A DNA stretch of 64,000 nt from Thuidium tamariscinum. Taxonomy: Eukaryota; Streptophyta; Bryopsida; Hypnales; Thuidiaceae. Numbering within the stretch: the stretch's first letter is position 1; each line of letters begins with the position of its first letter. The notes beneath the pieces were generated by a model. That model saw only the letters and a list, made by a program, of their open reading frames with translations, did not search any database and was not told the DNA's origin. Location of the stretch: contig OX344753.2 of NCBI GenBank assembly GCA_947034885.2, forward strand, positions 14,570,001-14,634,000, given 5' to 3'. Shown here one piece after another: positions 10,882-22,954 of this stretch. The position numbers and the translations under genes are program-made.

Positions 10882-11640
10882 CGCTGCGCCAAAGGTAGGA
10901 TTTAACGTCCTCCCTACCTGAGCCACTGCTCGAATTCGGTTGTAATAATGCGGGGGCTTTGCTGCACTCATTGATGCCAGATAAGATAAGTCTGGCCTTC
11001 AGTTCTCTTCATTGTGGAATGCCATTCCCCAAATTAGTTATCTTAACTTACTTGCGGCTCTCTTGGAAAGCAGACTCTTCGTGATTTGGGATTTATTACT
11101 TATGTGTTGTTATTAAAATCATTAAAAAAGCACATGATTCTCTTTTGTGCCAACTGAACAGTGTTTCACTTGTTCTTTCTACGACAAATTCTGTCAGTGA
11201 ATTTTTTTTCTTAATTTTCTTTTTTTGACCCAAATGAAACTGGAGTCAGTGAAATTTATGGGTCTGGCTACATGAACATTGGAGAGTCAGTAGAGTTACA
11301 TGAAGGATGCAATCTGTGTGTGTTAATTGAAAAAGGCCTGTTAACTTACATAACTGAAGCTTACATAACTTACAGGAATTTCAACGGATGACCAATAACT
11401 TACCAGGACCGGCCAGTACAAAATGGAATTGAGTCAATTGACGTGAAAGAGTGAGTGAATGTCGGTAGTGAAATGAATGATGTGGGGTGCAGTGTCGCGG
11501 TTTAGATGTTGGATATGAGTTTTTGTTTTTTTGTTTTTTTGTTTTTGTTTTTGTTTTTTATTTTTTATTTTTTACTTTTTTGAGATAAATGAAATGGAAT
11601 TTCATTGCCAGCAACGGATAAAATTTATCATCCTCAGCAT
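10882..11640. other. non-coding stretch with T-rich tract and possible LINE/SINE tail
   Basis: Less AT-rich than its surroundings. At 11518-11580 there is a poly-T/TTTTTG tract followed by TTTTTTGAGATAAATGAAAT and GGAATTTCATTGC. On the minus strand this reads as a '...GCAATGAAATTCCATTTCAT...' plus poly(A) tail typical of plant non-LTR retroelement 3' ends. A related motif is at 11222. No body of a LINE is recognisable. Confidence 0.4.
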
Positions 11641-11767
11641 GATGTAACAAGGGTAGCAGCCCTTTTGGAAGGCACCATTTCAAATAAAGTCTCTACTTTT
11701 TGCCAAATGAACATAGTCTTTTATCGCCCCAAATCCTCCATTTATATTTAATATGTGGATGAAGTTG
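11641..11767. repeat. short family R-like fragment
   Basis: Contains 'GGCACCATTTCAAATAAAGT', 'TTTTTGCCAAATGAACATAG' and 'TATGTGGATGAAGTTG', which match the order of motifs at 7500-7600. It is cut off by the TTAA element at 11768. Confidence 0.35.
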
Positions 11768-11988
11768 TTAACCCTAAACGACGCTGGAGCAGTTTTGTGT
11801 CCGCTGAACAAGAGAGGCTTTTGCAGTACATGACAGAACTGCAAGCATTCATCCTCGGAGTTAGGGATGGAAAAGGAAGACCTTCTACAGTTCTTTGACT
11901 TCAAATGTGCACTTAAGGATTTATTTTAAACCAATGATTCCCACGGTTTCAGAAAAGATGGTTTCCTAAGAGCCCCAGCGTTGTTTAA
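11768..11988. mobile_element. small piggyBac-like TTAA MITE (family S)
   Basis: The left end TTAACCCTAAACGACGCTGG has an imperfect inverse on the right, CCAGCGTTGTTTAA. A 221-bp non-coding element bounded by TTAA. Its right TTAA (11985-11988) is also the left TTAA of the next element. Confidence 0.6.
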
Positions 11989-12966
11989 CCCTAGACCGCC
12001 CAAGTGGACGAAATGTGTCCTCACACATACTGGCAATCAACTTTGAAGCGCTATAACATTTGCATCCAATGTCTGAATTCAATAAAAAATTGTTGGGAAA
12101 GTTGTGCATGCTAGTCTAGTTGTTATGGTAAAAATTTCAGATCAATCCAAGACGTATTGAGTTTGTGAGAGTCATTCAAAGTTCACAGGTTCAATTTGGG
12201 TTCATCACACTACATTGTAATGACTGCAACTGTGAGGGCTTGTATCTTTTTCATAAAATGTTCGTTTTCAGTAAAATTTGTTGAGTTTTGTTCCCCTTAA
12301 GGTTTAGTTATTGTGGTAATATTTTCATGGCAATCCAAGTTGTTTTGAATGCTTGGGAGCAATTCGAAGTTTAAAATCCAGACATTTTTGCAATTCAGTG
12401 AACTTTGGTGACTCATAACTTCTCCATACATGATTCTTTTTCAAACATTCTTGTTGGAGAAGTTGCGTATACTTGTCTAGTTCTTGTGCTCAAAATTTCA
12501 TGTCAATCAAAGAGGATTTGAGTGACTGAGAAGCATTTTAGTAGAAGGAGTTTCAGTCATAGATGTGATTTTTTGCTACTTTTTTCACTGTTTTTTAACA
12601 TTTCAAATCCATTTTGCAGACACAGTGATTCAATTGTGTGATGTTTTTTCTCACCAAATTTTTTATCTTTTAGTTTTGAATCACTTTGTAGCTTCAAGTT
12701 TTGTCATTTGAGTAGATTTAGAAATCAAATTTCACCTCCAAATGTGTTTTCAAGAAAATTTCAGCACCTTTTTTTAACACTAAATCATTATAATCTTTCA
12801 ATCTATACGGTCAAATGACCCCAAATTTATTCCACACCATCTACAACATGCACACTACAATATTGTACGGTTAAGATCTTCATAACTTACTCTAATTTTG
12901 ACTCTTCAGACTTGCAAAGGCAAGCAGTTTTTAAGCCCTGTTGGACCTTGGGCGGTCTAGGGTTAA
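11985..12966. mobile_element. piggyBac-like TTAA MITE, family K, copy 1
   Basis: A near-perfect TIR: TTAACCCTAGACCGCCCAAG on the left, CTTGGGCGGTCTAGGGTTAA on the right. The 982-bp interior contains repeated 'AATCCAAG(A/T)...' motifs and 'GGGAGCAATTCGAAGTT', shared with copies at 12975 and 30340. TTAA plus CCCTAG is the canonical piggyBac start. No transposase is present. Confidence 0.85.
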
Positions 12967-12974
12967 GGGTTAAG

Positions 12975-13953
12975 TTAACCCCAAATTGACAAAGGGGACA
13001 AAAAGTGTTTTCGCACAGGTTCAAGTCCAATTCAAATTGTTGTAACTTTTGCATTTAAGGTCCAAATTCAATCAAACTTGTTGAGGAAGTTGCATTATCC
13101 CTTCTAGTTTGTGTGGTAAAATTTTGAGATCAATCCAAGATGCATTGATTTTTTGGAAGCCAATTGAAGTTCACAACTTCAATTTGACTTCATCAAACTT
13201 CATTTTAGGGTTGCAACTTTGGGGCCTTGTATCTCCTTCATCCATTGTTGATTTTCAACAAAAACTTATTGGATTTTGTTTCCCTTGAAGTATAGTTATT
13301 GTGGTAAAGTTTTCATGTCAATCCAAGTTGTTTTGAATGTTTGGGAGCAATTCGAAGTTCAAAATCCTACTAGTGTTGGAGTACAGTGAACTTTGGTGGC
13401 TTGTTTCTTCTTCATACAAAGTCTTTTTTCAATAATTCCATTTGAAAAAGTTGTGTATACTAGTCTAGTTTGTATGGCTAAAGTTTTATGTTAATCCAAG
13501 AATTAATGAGTGATTGAGAAGCATTTTTGTAGAAGGAGGTTCAACTTTAGATGTGTTTTTTGCATTTTTTCTTGCTAATTTTTGACATTTCAAAGCTGTT
13601 TTGTAAACACAATGAGGCAGGTGAATGAATTTTTTTCTTCACCAATGTGTTTGTATACTAGTTTTGAATCATTTCGTAGTGTAAAGTTTTTTCATTTGAG
13701 TAGGTTTAGAAATCAAATTTCACCTCCAAATGTGTTTTTGGGAAAATTTCAGCATCCATTTTCAACACTAAAACATTATGATCTTGCAATCTATATAACC
13801 AAATGACTTCAAATTTTGTATATGTCATCTACAACATGTACAATACAAGACTGTACTGTTGAGATTTGTATAAGTTGAAGACATGGAGATCTATAAAGCT
13901 TCAAGAGCAATGATGTTTTTAACCCCAACAATTGAATGTCACTTTGGGGTTAA
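12975..13953. mobile_element. piggyBac-like TTAA MITE, family K, copy 2
   Basis: Ends TTAACCCCAAATTGACAAAG and AATGTCACTTTGGGGTTAA. The body runs parallel to copy 1 over its whole length but has different termini, so K is a family with switched or diverged ends. It lies eight bases beyond copy 1; the spacer itself contains another TTAA. Confidence 0.85.
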
Positions 13954-14624
13954 ATTTGAATTAAGAAAGTGTAGGAATAGAATTTTTTTAATTTTTTTTT
14001 GCACAAATGAACTGAGGATTCATTGCAAGGATAGGAATAGAATTTAAAACTGCTTGTTGGTCTAGAGTGTAGAAATGAGTGTAGAAATGCATTGGTTAAC
14101 CAAATTTGAAAAGATGGCTATCCTGGCACTTTCTGTACTCACTCACTGTAAGTTAAGTGAGTTCTGTGAGTTGTGAATTTGTGGTGGTCATGAGCCTTCA
14201 GTAAGTTCAACTTGAGTGGACCTAGCCCGTAGGCTATGAAATTGTTGTTCCGTCCACCTAGAAGAGGAATCTGATGAATGATACATCTTTGGCAGAATCC
14301 TGCAGAGAATCCTACTTTAGACAGTGGTGTTATTGGAAGTTACAGAATTCATCACCATGAGCCTCAGTCCCAGTGATCCCCAAACTGGCTAAATTTTTGC
14401 TCATTTTCTACTTATTGTTCTTTGGGTAAATCTTTAAAAATCTTCCAAAAATGAACATTTGGCTAAAAACCCTGAATCCGTTCTGAGATCACTGCTCAGA
14501 TCCAGAATGATAAGTGATTTTATCTTTCATTTGTTCCCCCCAAAAAGAAGGTGTTTTCATCTTTGCAATGAAATACTGTTTCATTTCTGTAAAAAAATAA
14601 TGGTAAATAAAAAATAAAACATAG
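13954..14624. other. non-coding stretch between element clusters
   Basis: Includes a fragment like the 7680-7760 repeat ('AAATTTGAAAAGATGGCTAT', 'CTGGCACTTTCT') and a LINE/SINE-tail-like 'TTTTTGCACAAATGAACTGA' near 14000. No gene is recognised. Confidence 0.4.
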
Positions 14625-14669
14625 TAAGTCAAGATGCTCTAAAAGTGACCTTGCTTTGAAAGCTAACAC

Positions 14670-14945
14670 TAAAGTGGGTACACCTAAAATTGCACCTCAC
14701 CTAAAAGTGCCATCTATAGTTGCTGTACATTTCTGAATTCCATTATGTACCTATTTGGCTGGAGCGCTTTTAGAAATAGACTTTGAAGCTTAATAACTTT
14801 TGCATACTGTATCCAAATGCTACATTTTTTGGTGCATTGGAACATGCTTTCACTTGCCAAGAAGATTATATGAAAGTTTGATCAGACTAGTAATAGTTAC
14901 TAGGCACAATACCAAAAAGTGGTACTTTTAGGTGTACCTACCTTA
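14670..14945. mobile_element. MITE family B, copy 3
   Basis: Ends TAAAGTGGGTACACCTAAAA and CTTTTAGGTGTACCTACCTT then A. A 276-bp non-coding interior with 'ACTTTTGCATACTGTATCCA' and 'TTGGTGCATTGGAACATGCT'. Lies inside family A copy 2. Confidence 0.8.
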
Positions 14946-15173
14946 ATACAAGGGTACATTTTGCTTTTTTCAATGTATCAATAATGGGCATTTCACGAAA
15001 TGGTTATTTTTAGTGACCATTGAATTTCAAGCTCAAAAATTCATAAAGGTCTGTAAAATATGAAATTACTTGGACTAGATGCCAATTCTATTTTCCACCT
15101 TAAAAAAAACACGCTAAAATTTATTTGAAGGAGTTTTAGCTTCCTTAAAAAGGAAATTAGCTCTTAACCCTTT

Positions 15174-16322
15174 CAATTCTTTCACTAAGATTACTCCAAA
15201 AATGGTCAAAAATGGTCATTTCTAGTATAGCAATACTAATTTTTTCTTAAAACATTTTTTGAGGTTTGTAATTGTAGGATCTTGTAGTAAATTAGTTTGA
15301 GAACATGTGCAAAAAAATTTAGAGTTTTCACCATGTAGATTGCAAGATATTAGCGTTTGAATGCTCAAAAATCATTTTTTTCAACCTACGGAGAATGATT
15401 TACTTGCACTTAGAAGGCAACAATCATATGAAAAATGGTCCAAAACAATTGTGCCTCTTTAGATTCATTGTTGAGGCCAAGTAGGGAACTTGCCTAAAAA
15501 ATTTCAAATTGTTTAGAATTGTACAACATATAGGGAAAAAATAGTATGTAAAAAAAATAGTAAATGATTTAAAATACAAAATTGTTCAGAATTTAATTGT
15601 GGAATTGAAAAATGCCAATCCCAATGGTTGGAATATTGTGGAAAACAATCTACATCCTATGGTTTTATTTTTTTCAAAAAATATTGAAAATTGAGTAAAA
15701 TAAATTACTTCAAAGTTTATTTTAGAGTAGAGAATCTATAATTGCCTACAAAAAGAGAGACATTATAACTTTTGACTCATTGATCAAAATCAAATGATTC
15801 AAAACTTTCCATATTGATATAAATGAAGAAAACTAATTTCAAATTTTTGTTTTTGGAAGAAGTGATTTTTTTCAATCTACCCAAACTACCCTGTTACAAA
15901 AAAATATAACATATTAGGCTATAATTTTTTACTTGTATTTCCAAATGTCCTAATTTTTTGTACATATGAAAGATATTCCTTGTCCTCACCTTCTATTAAA
16001 ATTTGGGATTGAAATATGAAAATCTCCAATCACTAGAAGAAAAGCCTCAAAATCTGCATTTGTTTCAACATAATGCGTCAAGTGAGTTATGTTGAAACAA
16101 ATGCAAAAAACTTAGCGAAAAAATGAGAAAACGCAAAAAAATGCTTTTTTCTATGTTTTCCCACTTTTTCACTGCGTTTTCTGCGTTTGTTTCAACATAA
16201 CTCACTTGACGCATTATGTTGAAACAAACACAGATTTTGAGGCTTTTCTTCTAGTGAATCACATGTACTTGCCCAAAATTGCCATATTGCCAAAATTAGC
16301 ACATTGGTCTTTTAGGGGTTAA
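15174..16322. mobile_element. piggyBac-like TTAA MITE, family E, copy 2, with nested foldback
   Basis: TTAACCCTTT on the left and AGGGGTTAA on the right. Typical E blocks inside, in the opposite orientation to copy 1 ('AGGATCTTGTAGTAAATTAG', 'ACATGTGCAAAAAAATTTAG'). TTAA occurs once in the surrounding family A element when this copy is removed, the expected piggyBac duplication. Hosts a CACTA-type foldback at 16031-16256. Confidence 0.8.
16031..16256. mobile_element. CACTA-type foldback MITE, copy 1 (TSD AAT)
   Basis: CACTAGAAGAAAAGCCTCAA on the left, its inverse ending GGCTTTTCTTCTAGTG on the right, flanked by AAT (16028-16030 and 16257-16259). Arms of about 95 bp form a hairpin holding 'GTTTCAACATAA' and 'CTCACTTGACGCATTATG'. 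A CACT(A) start and 3-bp duplication identify the CACTA (En/Spm) superfamily. Confidence 0.9.
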
Positions 16323-16352
16323 ATGGTTGCTTTAAAAGGAGACCACGTATAA

Positions 16353-18449
16353 GTAGGTCTTTTAATCTCTTCTAAGAATTAATTAAAGCACTTATATTAT
16401 TTTTATTGTATAAGGATGTAGTAATTTTTATCAATCATTTGTGTGGCACAAGTTGGTGCATAGGTTCAAGGCCTAGTTCGAGGAGTTGTATGTGCCTTTG
16501 CATAAAGAAGCAGTGAATTACAAGGTAATTTTTGTAGGTAAAGCAAGCTAATTATTAACCATCACATTGTGAATCCAATGAACAATTATTAAAAATGTGA
16601 AATAGAAATCTTCATTGTTTGCAACCCCCTCCCTTGTTGGCCACTCCATTTCTAAAGCCTAACTAACTTTTGAGTTTTTGTTGAACCTCTAAAAGGCATG
16701 TGGTCCAAAGTTTATTGCTCATACTCTAAAATGCTTGGAATTAATTCACTTTGGCTTTTCCTATGGAAAATAACATTGTCCTTTTTGTGATTCGACATGG
16801 AGAATTGTAGGATATGTGGTATTGTACTCATTTTTGTATGGATCAAGCCACTTTGAAGCAAATTTGCTACTTGAAATAGTTGTTATGGAGTTTGATAGTG
16901 AAAATGACATGATACTATGAATATTGAAAGATTGGATCCAAGAGCTACAAAAATGGGTTGCAATAAAAGCATGAACTATACTGAATAGTTAAATTAGGTT
17001 GCCTCTGACAAGAGCAAACTTACCATTTACTTCACCCTCTCCCAAATTGGACAACAATTGTTGCCAATTATTGAATAGTAATTGTATGATTCAACTACCA
17101 ATTGAATTGCAATGAGAATAAAATATTGTATCACCATCCAATGACCACACATTGTGCAATGAAGGGTTGCAAGTAATTTTTAACTAGATTACAACTTCAT
17201 TGCCTTTAAATTGCAATAAAATTTGTAGGAAATATTTTTTTGCATTTTACTTTTCAAAGGTAAAACTGAATATGACATTCAGTAATCACACCAAATTTCA
17301 AAACATGCAAGTCTCTATAACTTACTTGGAGAAGGATTTGAATTTTGTCTCTACCATGATTGACAAATTACTTTTATTTCTCAATATTTTACACTATATG
17401 AGTATTTATTGTTACTATACAAGGATGCAATAATTTTTAGCAATCTAAAGCTATGTATGTGGCATGGATTTGTGCTCTATTTTATGGCACAATACATGGA
17501 CAATTCAAATAAACAAAAACACCTCCATTCTCATCATGGAGGGAAAACACTGAAATTTTGTACAATCTATCCAACCAACCGTGCATTGTAAGCCACAATT
17601 AAGGTAGACTAGCCTAATTTTGTATACAACCCATTTCCGTCACCCTCTATTTGTCTCCATTTCCACCCATGCTACCATCCAAATCTATCTAGAAATGAAC
17701 TAGTTCTATCTAGAAGTCTAACAAAATCAGTACATTTATGTCATTTGTAATGTGACAATAGTTGATTGGTGAATACCTAGATGCTTATTGGGACATAACA
17801 AGGTGGTTGTGAGTTGTTATGAGGGTGTTCATGACCCTAGTCTTGGGCACCTTTGGAATATAAGGCTACATACTTCAAAAATGTATAGAAACTACAATTT
17901 TGATTAGAAAATTATAATTCCACCTGATTTTGATTTGTGAAACATACCCACACCTCTGAAAAATATGTGTCCCTTTTTGGAATTAGCCCCAAGATAGTCA
18001 GATTGCAAATTAGGGTGGTAATAGGTTGGACGGTCTACCTTAGGACACCATTGAGGCAGGCATTGAGGCAGGCATTGAGGACACTCTTAGTTAGATTAAT
18101 CAAACCATTATAATATAGTAATATTTTTAATTGCAGTAATATTATTATTTACAAGTAGTGTCGAAGTGATGTCCTAGAAAAGACTAGTGTAGTCATAGGA
18201 TCTTGTATAAAGTCCATTTGTCAAGGTGTATTTTGGGGATTAATTTTTAGAGGATTGAGTCTATGATTGTGTGGTCAAACTTGACAATCCTTCAATTTGT
18301 GTGGCCCACTTTGCAACAAAATTTAGATGAAAAGTTTTATTTTTGTTATTTTTCAAAGATGCAATCACAAGTGACATGTATTTTTTAAGTAACTCATAAA
18401 AATTTCAAATTTTTTTGGTGACAGTTTGAAATACTTGTGAATTTTTAAA
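16353..18449. other. long stretch with no recognised gene or element
   Basis: Open frames at 17200-17433 and 17409-17591 show no domain and AT-driven composition. A short 12-bp tandem (GCATTGAGGCAG, about three copies) lies at 18050-18080. This may be unique DNA or very old repeats. Confidence 0.4.
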
Positions 18450-19092
18450 CACAAAATTTCTTTGAGCATATTTTCACCAAAAACACTCCAAACTATCATT
18501 ACTAGTATAAAGTACCAAATTTTAAAATTATTTTTATTTTTATAGGTAATTGTAAGATATTGTAGTACATATATTGAGAAGATGTGAAAAAAATATCAAA
18601 AAACTTCCAAAGTATATAATTGCAAGATATTAATTTTTTTAATTGAAAAAAATGCTCTTTTTGGCCTTCCAAAAAAATTTGGGCAACTACACTTTACAAA
18701 CTCAAATTTGTATGAAAGAATGACCATGTTGTTCACTTGGCGCTTCTTTGGATTAATTCTTCAAGGCAATTTGACTTCATGCTTGAAAATTTTCAAATTA
18801 TTTGGAATTGTACAACATATAGGAAAAAAAAATTAAATAGAAAGCAAATTGATAATGATTCAAAATGCTAAATTGATAAGAATTTAGTTTTGGGATTGAA
18901 GAAGTCAATTCCAATGGTTGTAATGTTGTAATACCCAATCTACATCCTTAGATTTCTTTCTTTTTCAAAAATATTTAGAATTGAATTAAATAAAAGAATT
19001 CAATGTCTATTTGAGTAGAGAGTCTTTAAGTGCCCACAAACTAAAACTCTTCATAACTTTCATCTCATCAATCAAAATGGAAATTGGTAAAG

Positions 19093-19147
<55 letters not shown>

Positions 19148-19215
19148 ACCAATTTCAAATTTTGGTTTATGCAAAAAGTGATTTTTAAAATTTGCCTAGA
19201 CTAGGTGCAAATTTT
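18450..19215. repeat. diverged family E fragment with a CT microsatellite
   Basis: 'CATATTTTCACCAAAAACAC', 'ACATATAGGAAAAAA' and 'CTCATCAATCAAAATGGAAA' align in order with other E copies, but no TTAA termini survive. A microsatellite interrupts it at 19094. Confidence 0.5.
19094..19144. repeat. (CT)n microsatellite
   Basis: About 25 uninterrupted CT repeats. Confidence 0.95.
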
Positions 19216-19312
19216 AAGTCCATTAAAATTCCTTCCTTTTCAATTTTCAATATGACTTTGGGTCGATTCCACTTGGTCTTATAAGTGGTCTTTCTAAGCA
19301 CTTGTCTATGAT

Positions 19313-19567
19313 GATATAAACTAATCGAAGCCAAGTGGGAGCAAGCTTATTGTAGGCAAATTTACATTAGAGATTTACATTTTAAGAACTTGAATGAGAG
19401 CAACTATAGTTAAATGTACACAACTATAGCTAAATTTATAGTTCTTATGTCCATAGAAATTGTCCATTTGTTTCAAATCTTAAGGGGAAAAAATGTACAC
19501 CACTAATATATAATTTTGCCCACAATAAGCTTGTTTGTACTTGGCGTGGAATGGGGTAGTTTATCTT
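19313..19567. mobile_element. family J MITE, diverged copy
   Basis: The left side 'GGGAGCAAGCTTATTGTAGG' is matched by inverted 'CCCACAATAAGCTTGTTTGT' on the right. The right end GGGGTAGTTTATCTTA corresponds to the J terminus at 59006. About 255 bp, no coding capacity. Confidence 0.6.
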
Positions 19568-20159
19568 ATATGTTGTTCCCACCTACTCACTTCATCACTG
19601 ATAAAGCTTATTTGGGAAAAAATGCAAGTGTATTTTTTTGATTTGTTTTGTTTTTTTAAACACAAAAGGTGCAAGTTTTTTGAAGCAAATACAAACTCTT
19701 GAAAATGAAGATTTGTATCACTATACAATAGTGTTATGTACTCCCTCTTTTCCACTAAAAACTTCCAAATCAAGTACAATTTTTGTTTCACTAAAATGTT
19801 TAAAAATTAAATAATTTTGACCATTAAGTAAATATTTCCTATACTAAACAATCTTGTAGGGGTAAGTGAAATAGTTTGGGTCTTGCAAGCTTGGCCTTGC
19901 CCACATGATGCATCTTGTACTAATTGCTTCTTTAAACAATAGTGTTGACAATGCCTTTAGTGACCACTTCAATGTCATGAAAATTTGTTCATAAAGTGTA
20001 CTAGATTTCCTTATTCTACATATTTGTGTTGAAATGCATATTTCTAGAATTCCATTATTGCCCACCACCCTTTTAATTCCTAAAGGACCTAGGCCATTTT
20101 TCATTGAAAATCCACTCAATACTACCATTTTATTGTGTTCACCCAAGAAAAAAAAAATT
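19568..20159. other. no gene recognised
   Basis: Two minus-strand frames of 76 and 100 codons lie here without any domain I recognise. The 100-codon frame (19844-20146) is the longest AT-region frame in the neighbourhood, yet it looks like noise. Confidence 0.35.
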
Positions 20160-20960
20160 TAGAATCTAACAATAAGATCTAGTACTTAACTTGTTAGAGG
20201 TCATGCAATAATACTTTTATGAAATTTGAAATATAGATTGGAAGATATGAACATTCAAAGTTGGAAAAAAAAGATTTGATGAATTTTGATTTAGGGTTTC
20301 AAATGACTTTGATTGCCATTTGTGAAAAAATTGTACTAAAATTTGAATTAATTTTTTTAATATTATAGAAGTGAATTGAGAGTTCAAGAAAAAAATTCAC
20401 TAAAAAACATTGGATTTTCATTCTTTAAAAAATTGTTAAATAGAGGTAGGTTTAAGAGTGAAAGAAAAAATTAATGGTTGGTAGCTCTAAGTTGGAATTG
20501 AAGCATGATAATTCCAATGGTGAGATTGTTGTAGCAAGAAATTTTTTAATCCAATCCATTTTTTTTTAAATTGTAAAGATTGCATTCAGAAATAAATCCT
20601 ATGAATTATTTTTCAAGAAGATGTTTAGATTTGCTCAAAAAACAAGATTGCCCTTAACTATCTCATTATTAGTCCAAATATCTAGAATGAATCAAAGTTT
20701 CACATGTAGGCAAAAATATAATATTTTTAAAATAAAAATTTAAAAGTTCAATTTTGATTTTTTGCAATTTTTTTGGTTGCCCACTAAATTCACTTTTGAG
20801 CTTCTTATAGTATAACTTTTGTTCTTGGACACCAATTGAAATTAAAAAGATTATATCTCCACAAAGCTAGTTAATTTTTCTGTAATATGAGAAAGTTTCA
20901 GAAAGTTTCACTAACAATTGAAGACATAGGAACTTGCCCAAAATCCATTTTGTCTATAGA
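20160..20960. repeat. dispersed repeat family P, copy 2
   Basis: Aligns in order with 2850-3740 and 59165-59965: 'GTTGGTAGCTCTAAGTTGGA', 'AATTCCAATGGTGAGATTGT', 'TTTTTCAAGAAGATGTTTAG'. Termini not resolved. Confidence 0.5.
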
Positions 20961-21972
20961 AGGGACAATGATTTTTTAAGGCAACAGTGCTAGAATGTGG
21001 GCATGAAAATGTGAGCATGTGAGTGTTAAGCATATAATGTAGAAGGCTCAAAAAGGGCTCATTTAAAGGAAATCAGGCCTATTTGGAGAACTTGGATGAT
21101 CCAATTTTTTTTGCCCTTTTTTGAATGGGAGAAAAATGGAAGATGGTACTTTGGTGATTTTTTCAGAATTTTAAGAGTCATAATGAATTATAGCAAATTT
21201 TTGAAGGTTGATGTTAGTAGGCCACTATTCTTGTTCGTAGGACACTACAATAATGAAAGAAACAAGGCACTAGAAAAGATCAATTGATTGCAAGAAACAA
21301 CTAATAGGATGGAAAAAACGTTCATGCTAAGCTTTGAAACATCAAGCAAAAGTCATAAATTTTTAAATTCTATTGTGCTTTAACAATTATGCAAACCACA
21401 TTATCTTCCAATGAGCTTCTAAGCCCATATACAATTCAATAATTGCAACTCACTTTTGGCTTTTCCTTGTTAACAACCCAAACACAATCAATTATCAACC
21501 ATTTATGTGGGCTCTTTCACTTGCTCTAAACTACAAAACCATGCAATTATAAGGGCAATTAACCATGCTTCATTTTTAGAACCCTTTGCACCTTTTATAG
21601 TATATGTAAAGGGGTGGTTCATAATGCCCAATTGACTATTTTTGAGCCTCCTCTTATATACAAGAATATATACTACAACCATTGAAGGTGCTTGTAATAT
21701 AAACACCTATAATATAGATATCTATAATATAAATACACTAAAATAATAGAAATATTTTCTCAATAAAGACACTTGTACTATAGGTGTATAATCTTCTAGG
21801 CTCATAGGCTCACACTATTAGGCTTACAAAATAGTAACCTTCATTCTATAGGGATTAAATCATCAAAAGTGATAAGGTTGGTAGCATTTACAAACTTTTC
21901 TTAAACATCATACTTTCTACATGGATTTTGGGTGCCTAAATGATAGCACCTTAGCTAGAAATTTGCACAAAT
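20961..21972. other. no gene recognised
   Basis: AT-rich sequence with short frames only. Around 21690-21790 there is a degenerate run of 'CTATAATATA' words. Confidence 0.4.
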
Positions 21973-22717
21973 GTAACCCCTAAAGCATTGAATTGTATTT
22001 TTTGGCAACATAGTGATTTTGGGCACCTCACTATGAGTGGAGCGTTTATTTTTTTTCTTTGAAATTTTCACATAAGATGTGCCCAAAGAGTAGCTTTAAG
22101 GCCCAATAATTTTTATGACTTTTGACTTTGTGGTTAAAAAGTTATGGCATGGTATGTGATTTTCTTTGCTCAATGGGCACACTTGGCAACTGAAAAAACT
22201 TCTTTAAGAAACACTTTTTTTGAAAAGTGAAATTTGAAATTGATTTCTTAGATTTATGTAGATATAAGAAGCTTTGAATCATTCCATTTGGATCAAGAAG
22301 ATTAAAGTTATGAAGAATTTTAGTATATATTAATAGAGTCTTTTGAAAACCATACCTACCTTCAAACTAAAATTCCTCATAACTTTCATCTTCTTAATCC
22401 AAATGGAATGATTCAAAACTTTCTATGTTTGTATAAACCTAAAATATCAACTTCAAATTTCATTTTTTTTAAAAGTATTTTTTAAAGAAGTTTTTTCAGC
22501 TGCCTAGGCTGCCTATCGAGCAAATAAAATCACAGATCATGCCATAACCTTTTAACCACAAAGTCAAAAGTTGTGAAAATTGTTGGGCCTTAACGCTACT
22601 CCTTAGGCACATCTTGTGTGAAAATTTCAAAAAATAAAAATAAAAACTCCATTTGTAATGAGTTACCCCAAATCACTATGGTGCCAAAAAAATGCAGCTT
22701 AGGGTTTTAGGGGTTAA
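21973..22717. mobile_element. family E element as a complete inverted repeat (foldback)
   Basis: Left (G)TAACCCCTAAAGC, right TTTTAGGGGTTAA. The two halves mirror each other almost end to end around about 22345: 'GGCAACATAGTGATTTTGGG' against 'CCCCAAATCACTATGGTGCC', and 'TGGTTAAAAAGTTATGGCAT' against 'ATGCCATAACCTTTTAACCA'. Other E copies are not palindromic, so this 745-bp form is probably two half-elements joined head to head. Confidence 0.8.
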
Positions 22718-22727
22718 AGGATGGGTT

Positions 22728-22954
22728 CACTAGAAGAAAAACACTGATAATGTTGTTATTTTCAACGCAGTACATTAGGTAGATTGTGTTGAGACTACGT
22801 TGCTGAAAACGCAGGAAAACCCTGAAAACGTTGAAAAATGTTGAAAAACACAGAAAACGCGTTTTTTTGTGTTTTTTCCGCGTTTTCAGCAACGCGGCCT
22901 CAACACAATCTACCTGACATGCTGCGCTGAAAATAACAGGGATTTCTTCTAGTG
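22728..22954. mobile_element. CACTA-type foldback MITE, copy 2 (TSD GTT)
   Basis: CACTAGAAGAAAAAC on the left, GATTTCTTCTAGTG on the right, flanked by GTT at 22725-22727 and 22955-22957. The arms pair over about 100 bp, with 'TAGATTGTGTTGAGACTACG' against 'CGGCCTCAACACAATCTACC'. At 227 bp it is almost the same length as copy 1, with a different arm sequence. Confidence 0.9.

Larger units (their letters stand above)
14625..16352. mobile_element. MITE family A, copy 2, split by two nested elements
   Basis: The left portion ('ATGCTCTAAAAGTGACCTTG') continues after the family B element at 14670-14945 and again after the TTAA element at 15174-16322, where 'ATGGTTG...GGAGACCACGTATAAG' supplies its degraded right end. 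The middle has the A signature (AATATGAAATTACTTGGACT then AGATGCC). Removing both insertions leaves a unit of the usual A length (about 300 bp). Confidence 0.65.

Noticed and set aside
19844-20146. 100-codon minus-strand frame as a host gene
   Set aside because: No domain, no splice-site support and the AT-driven composition of the area.
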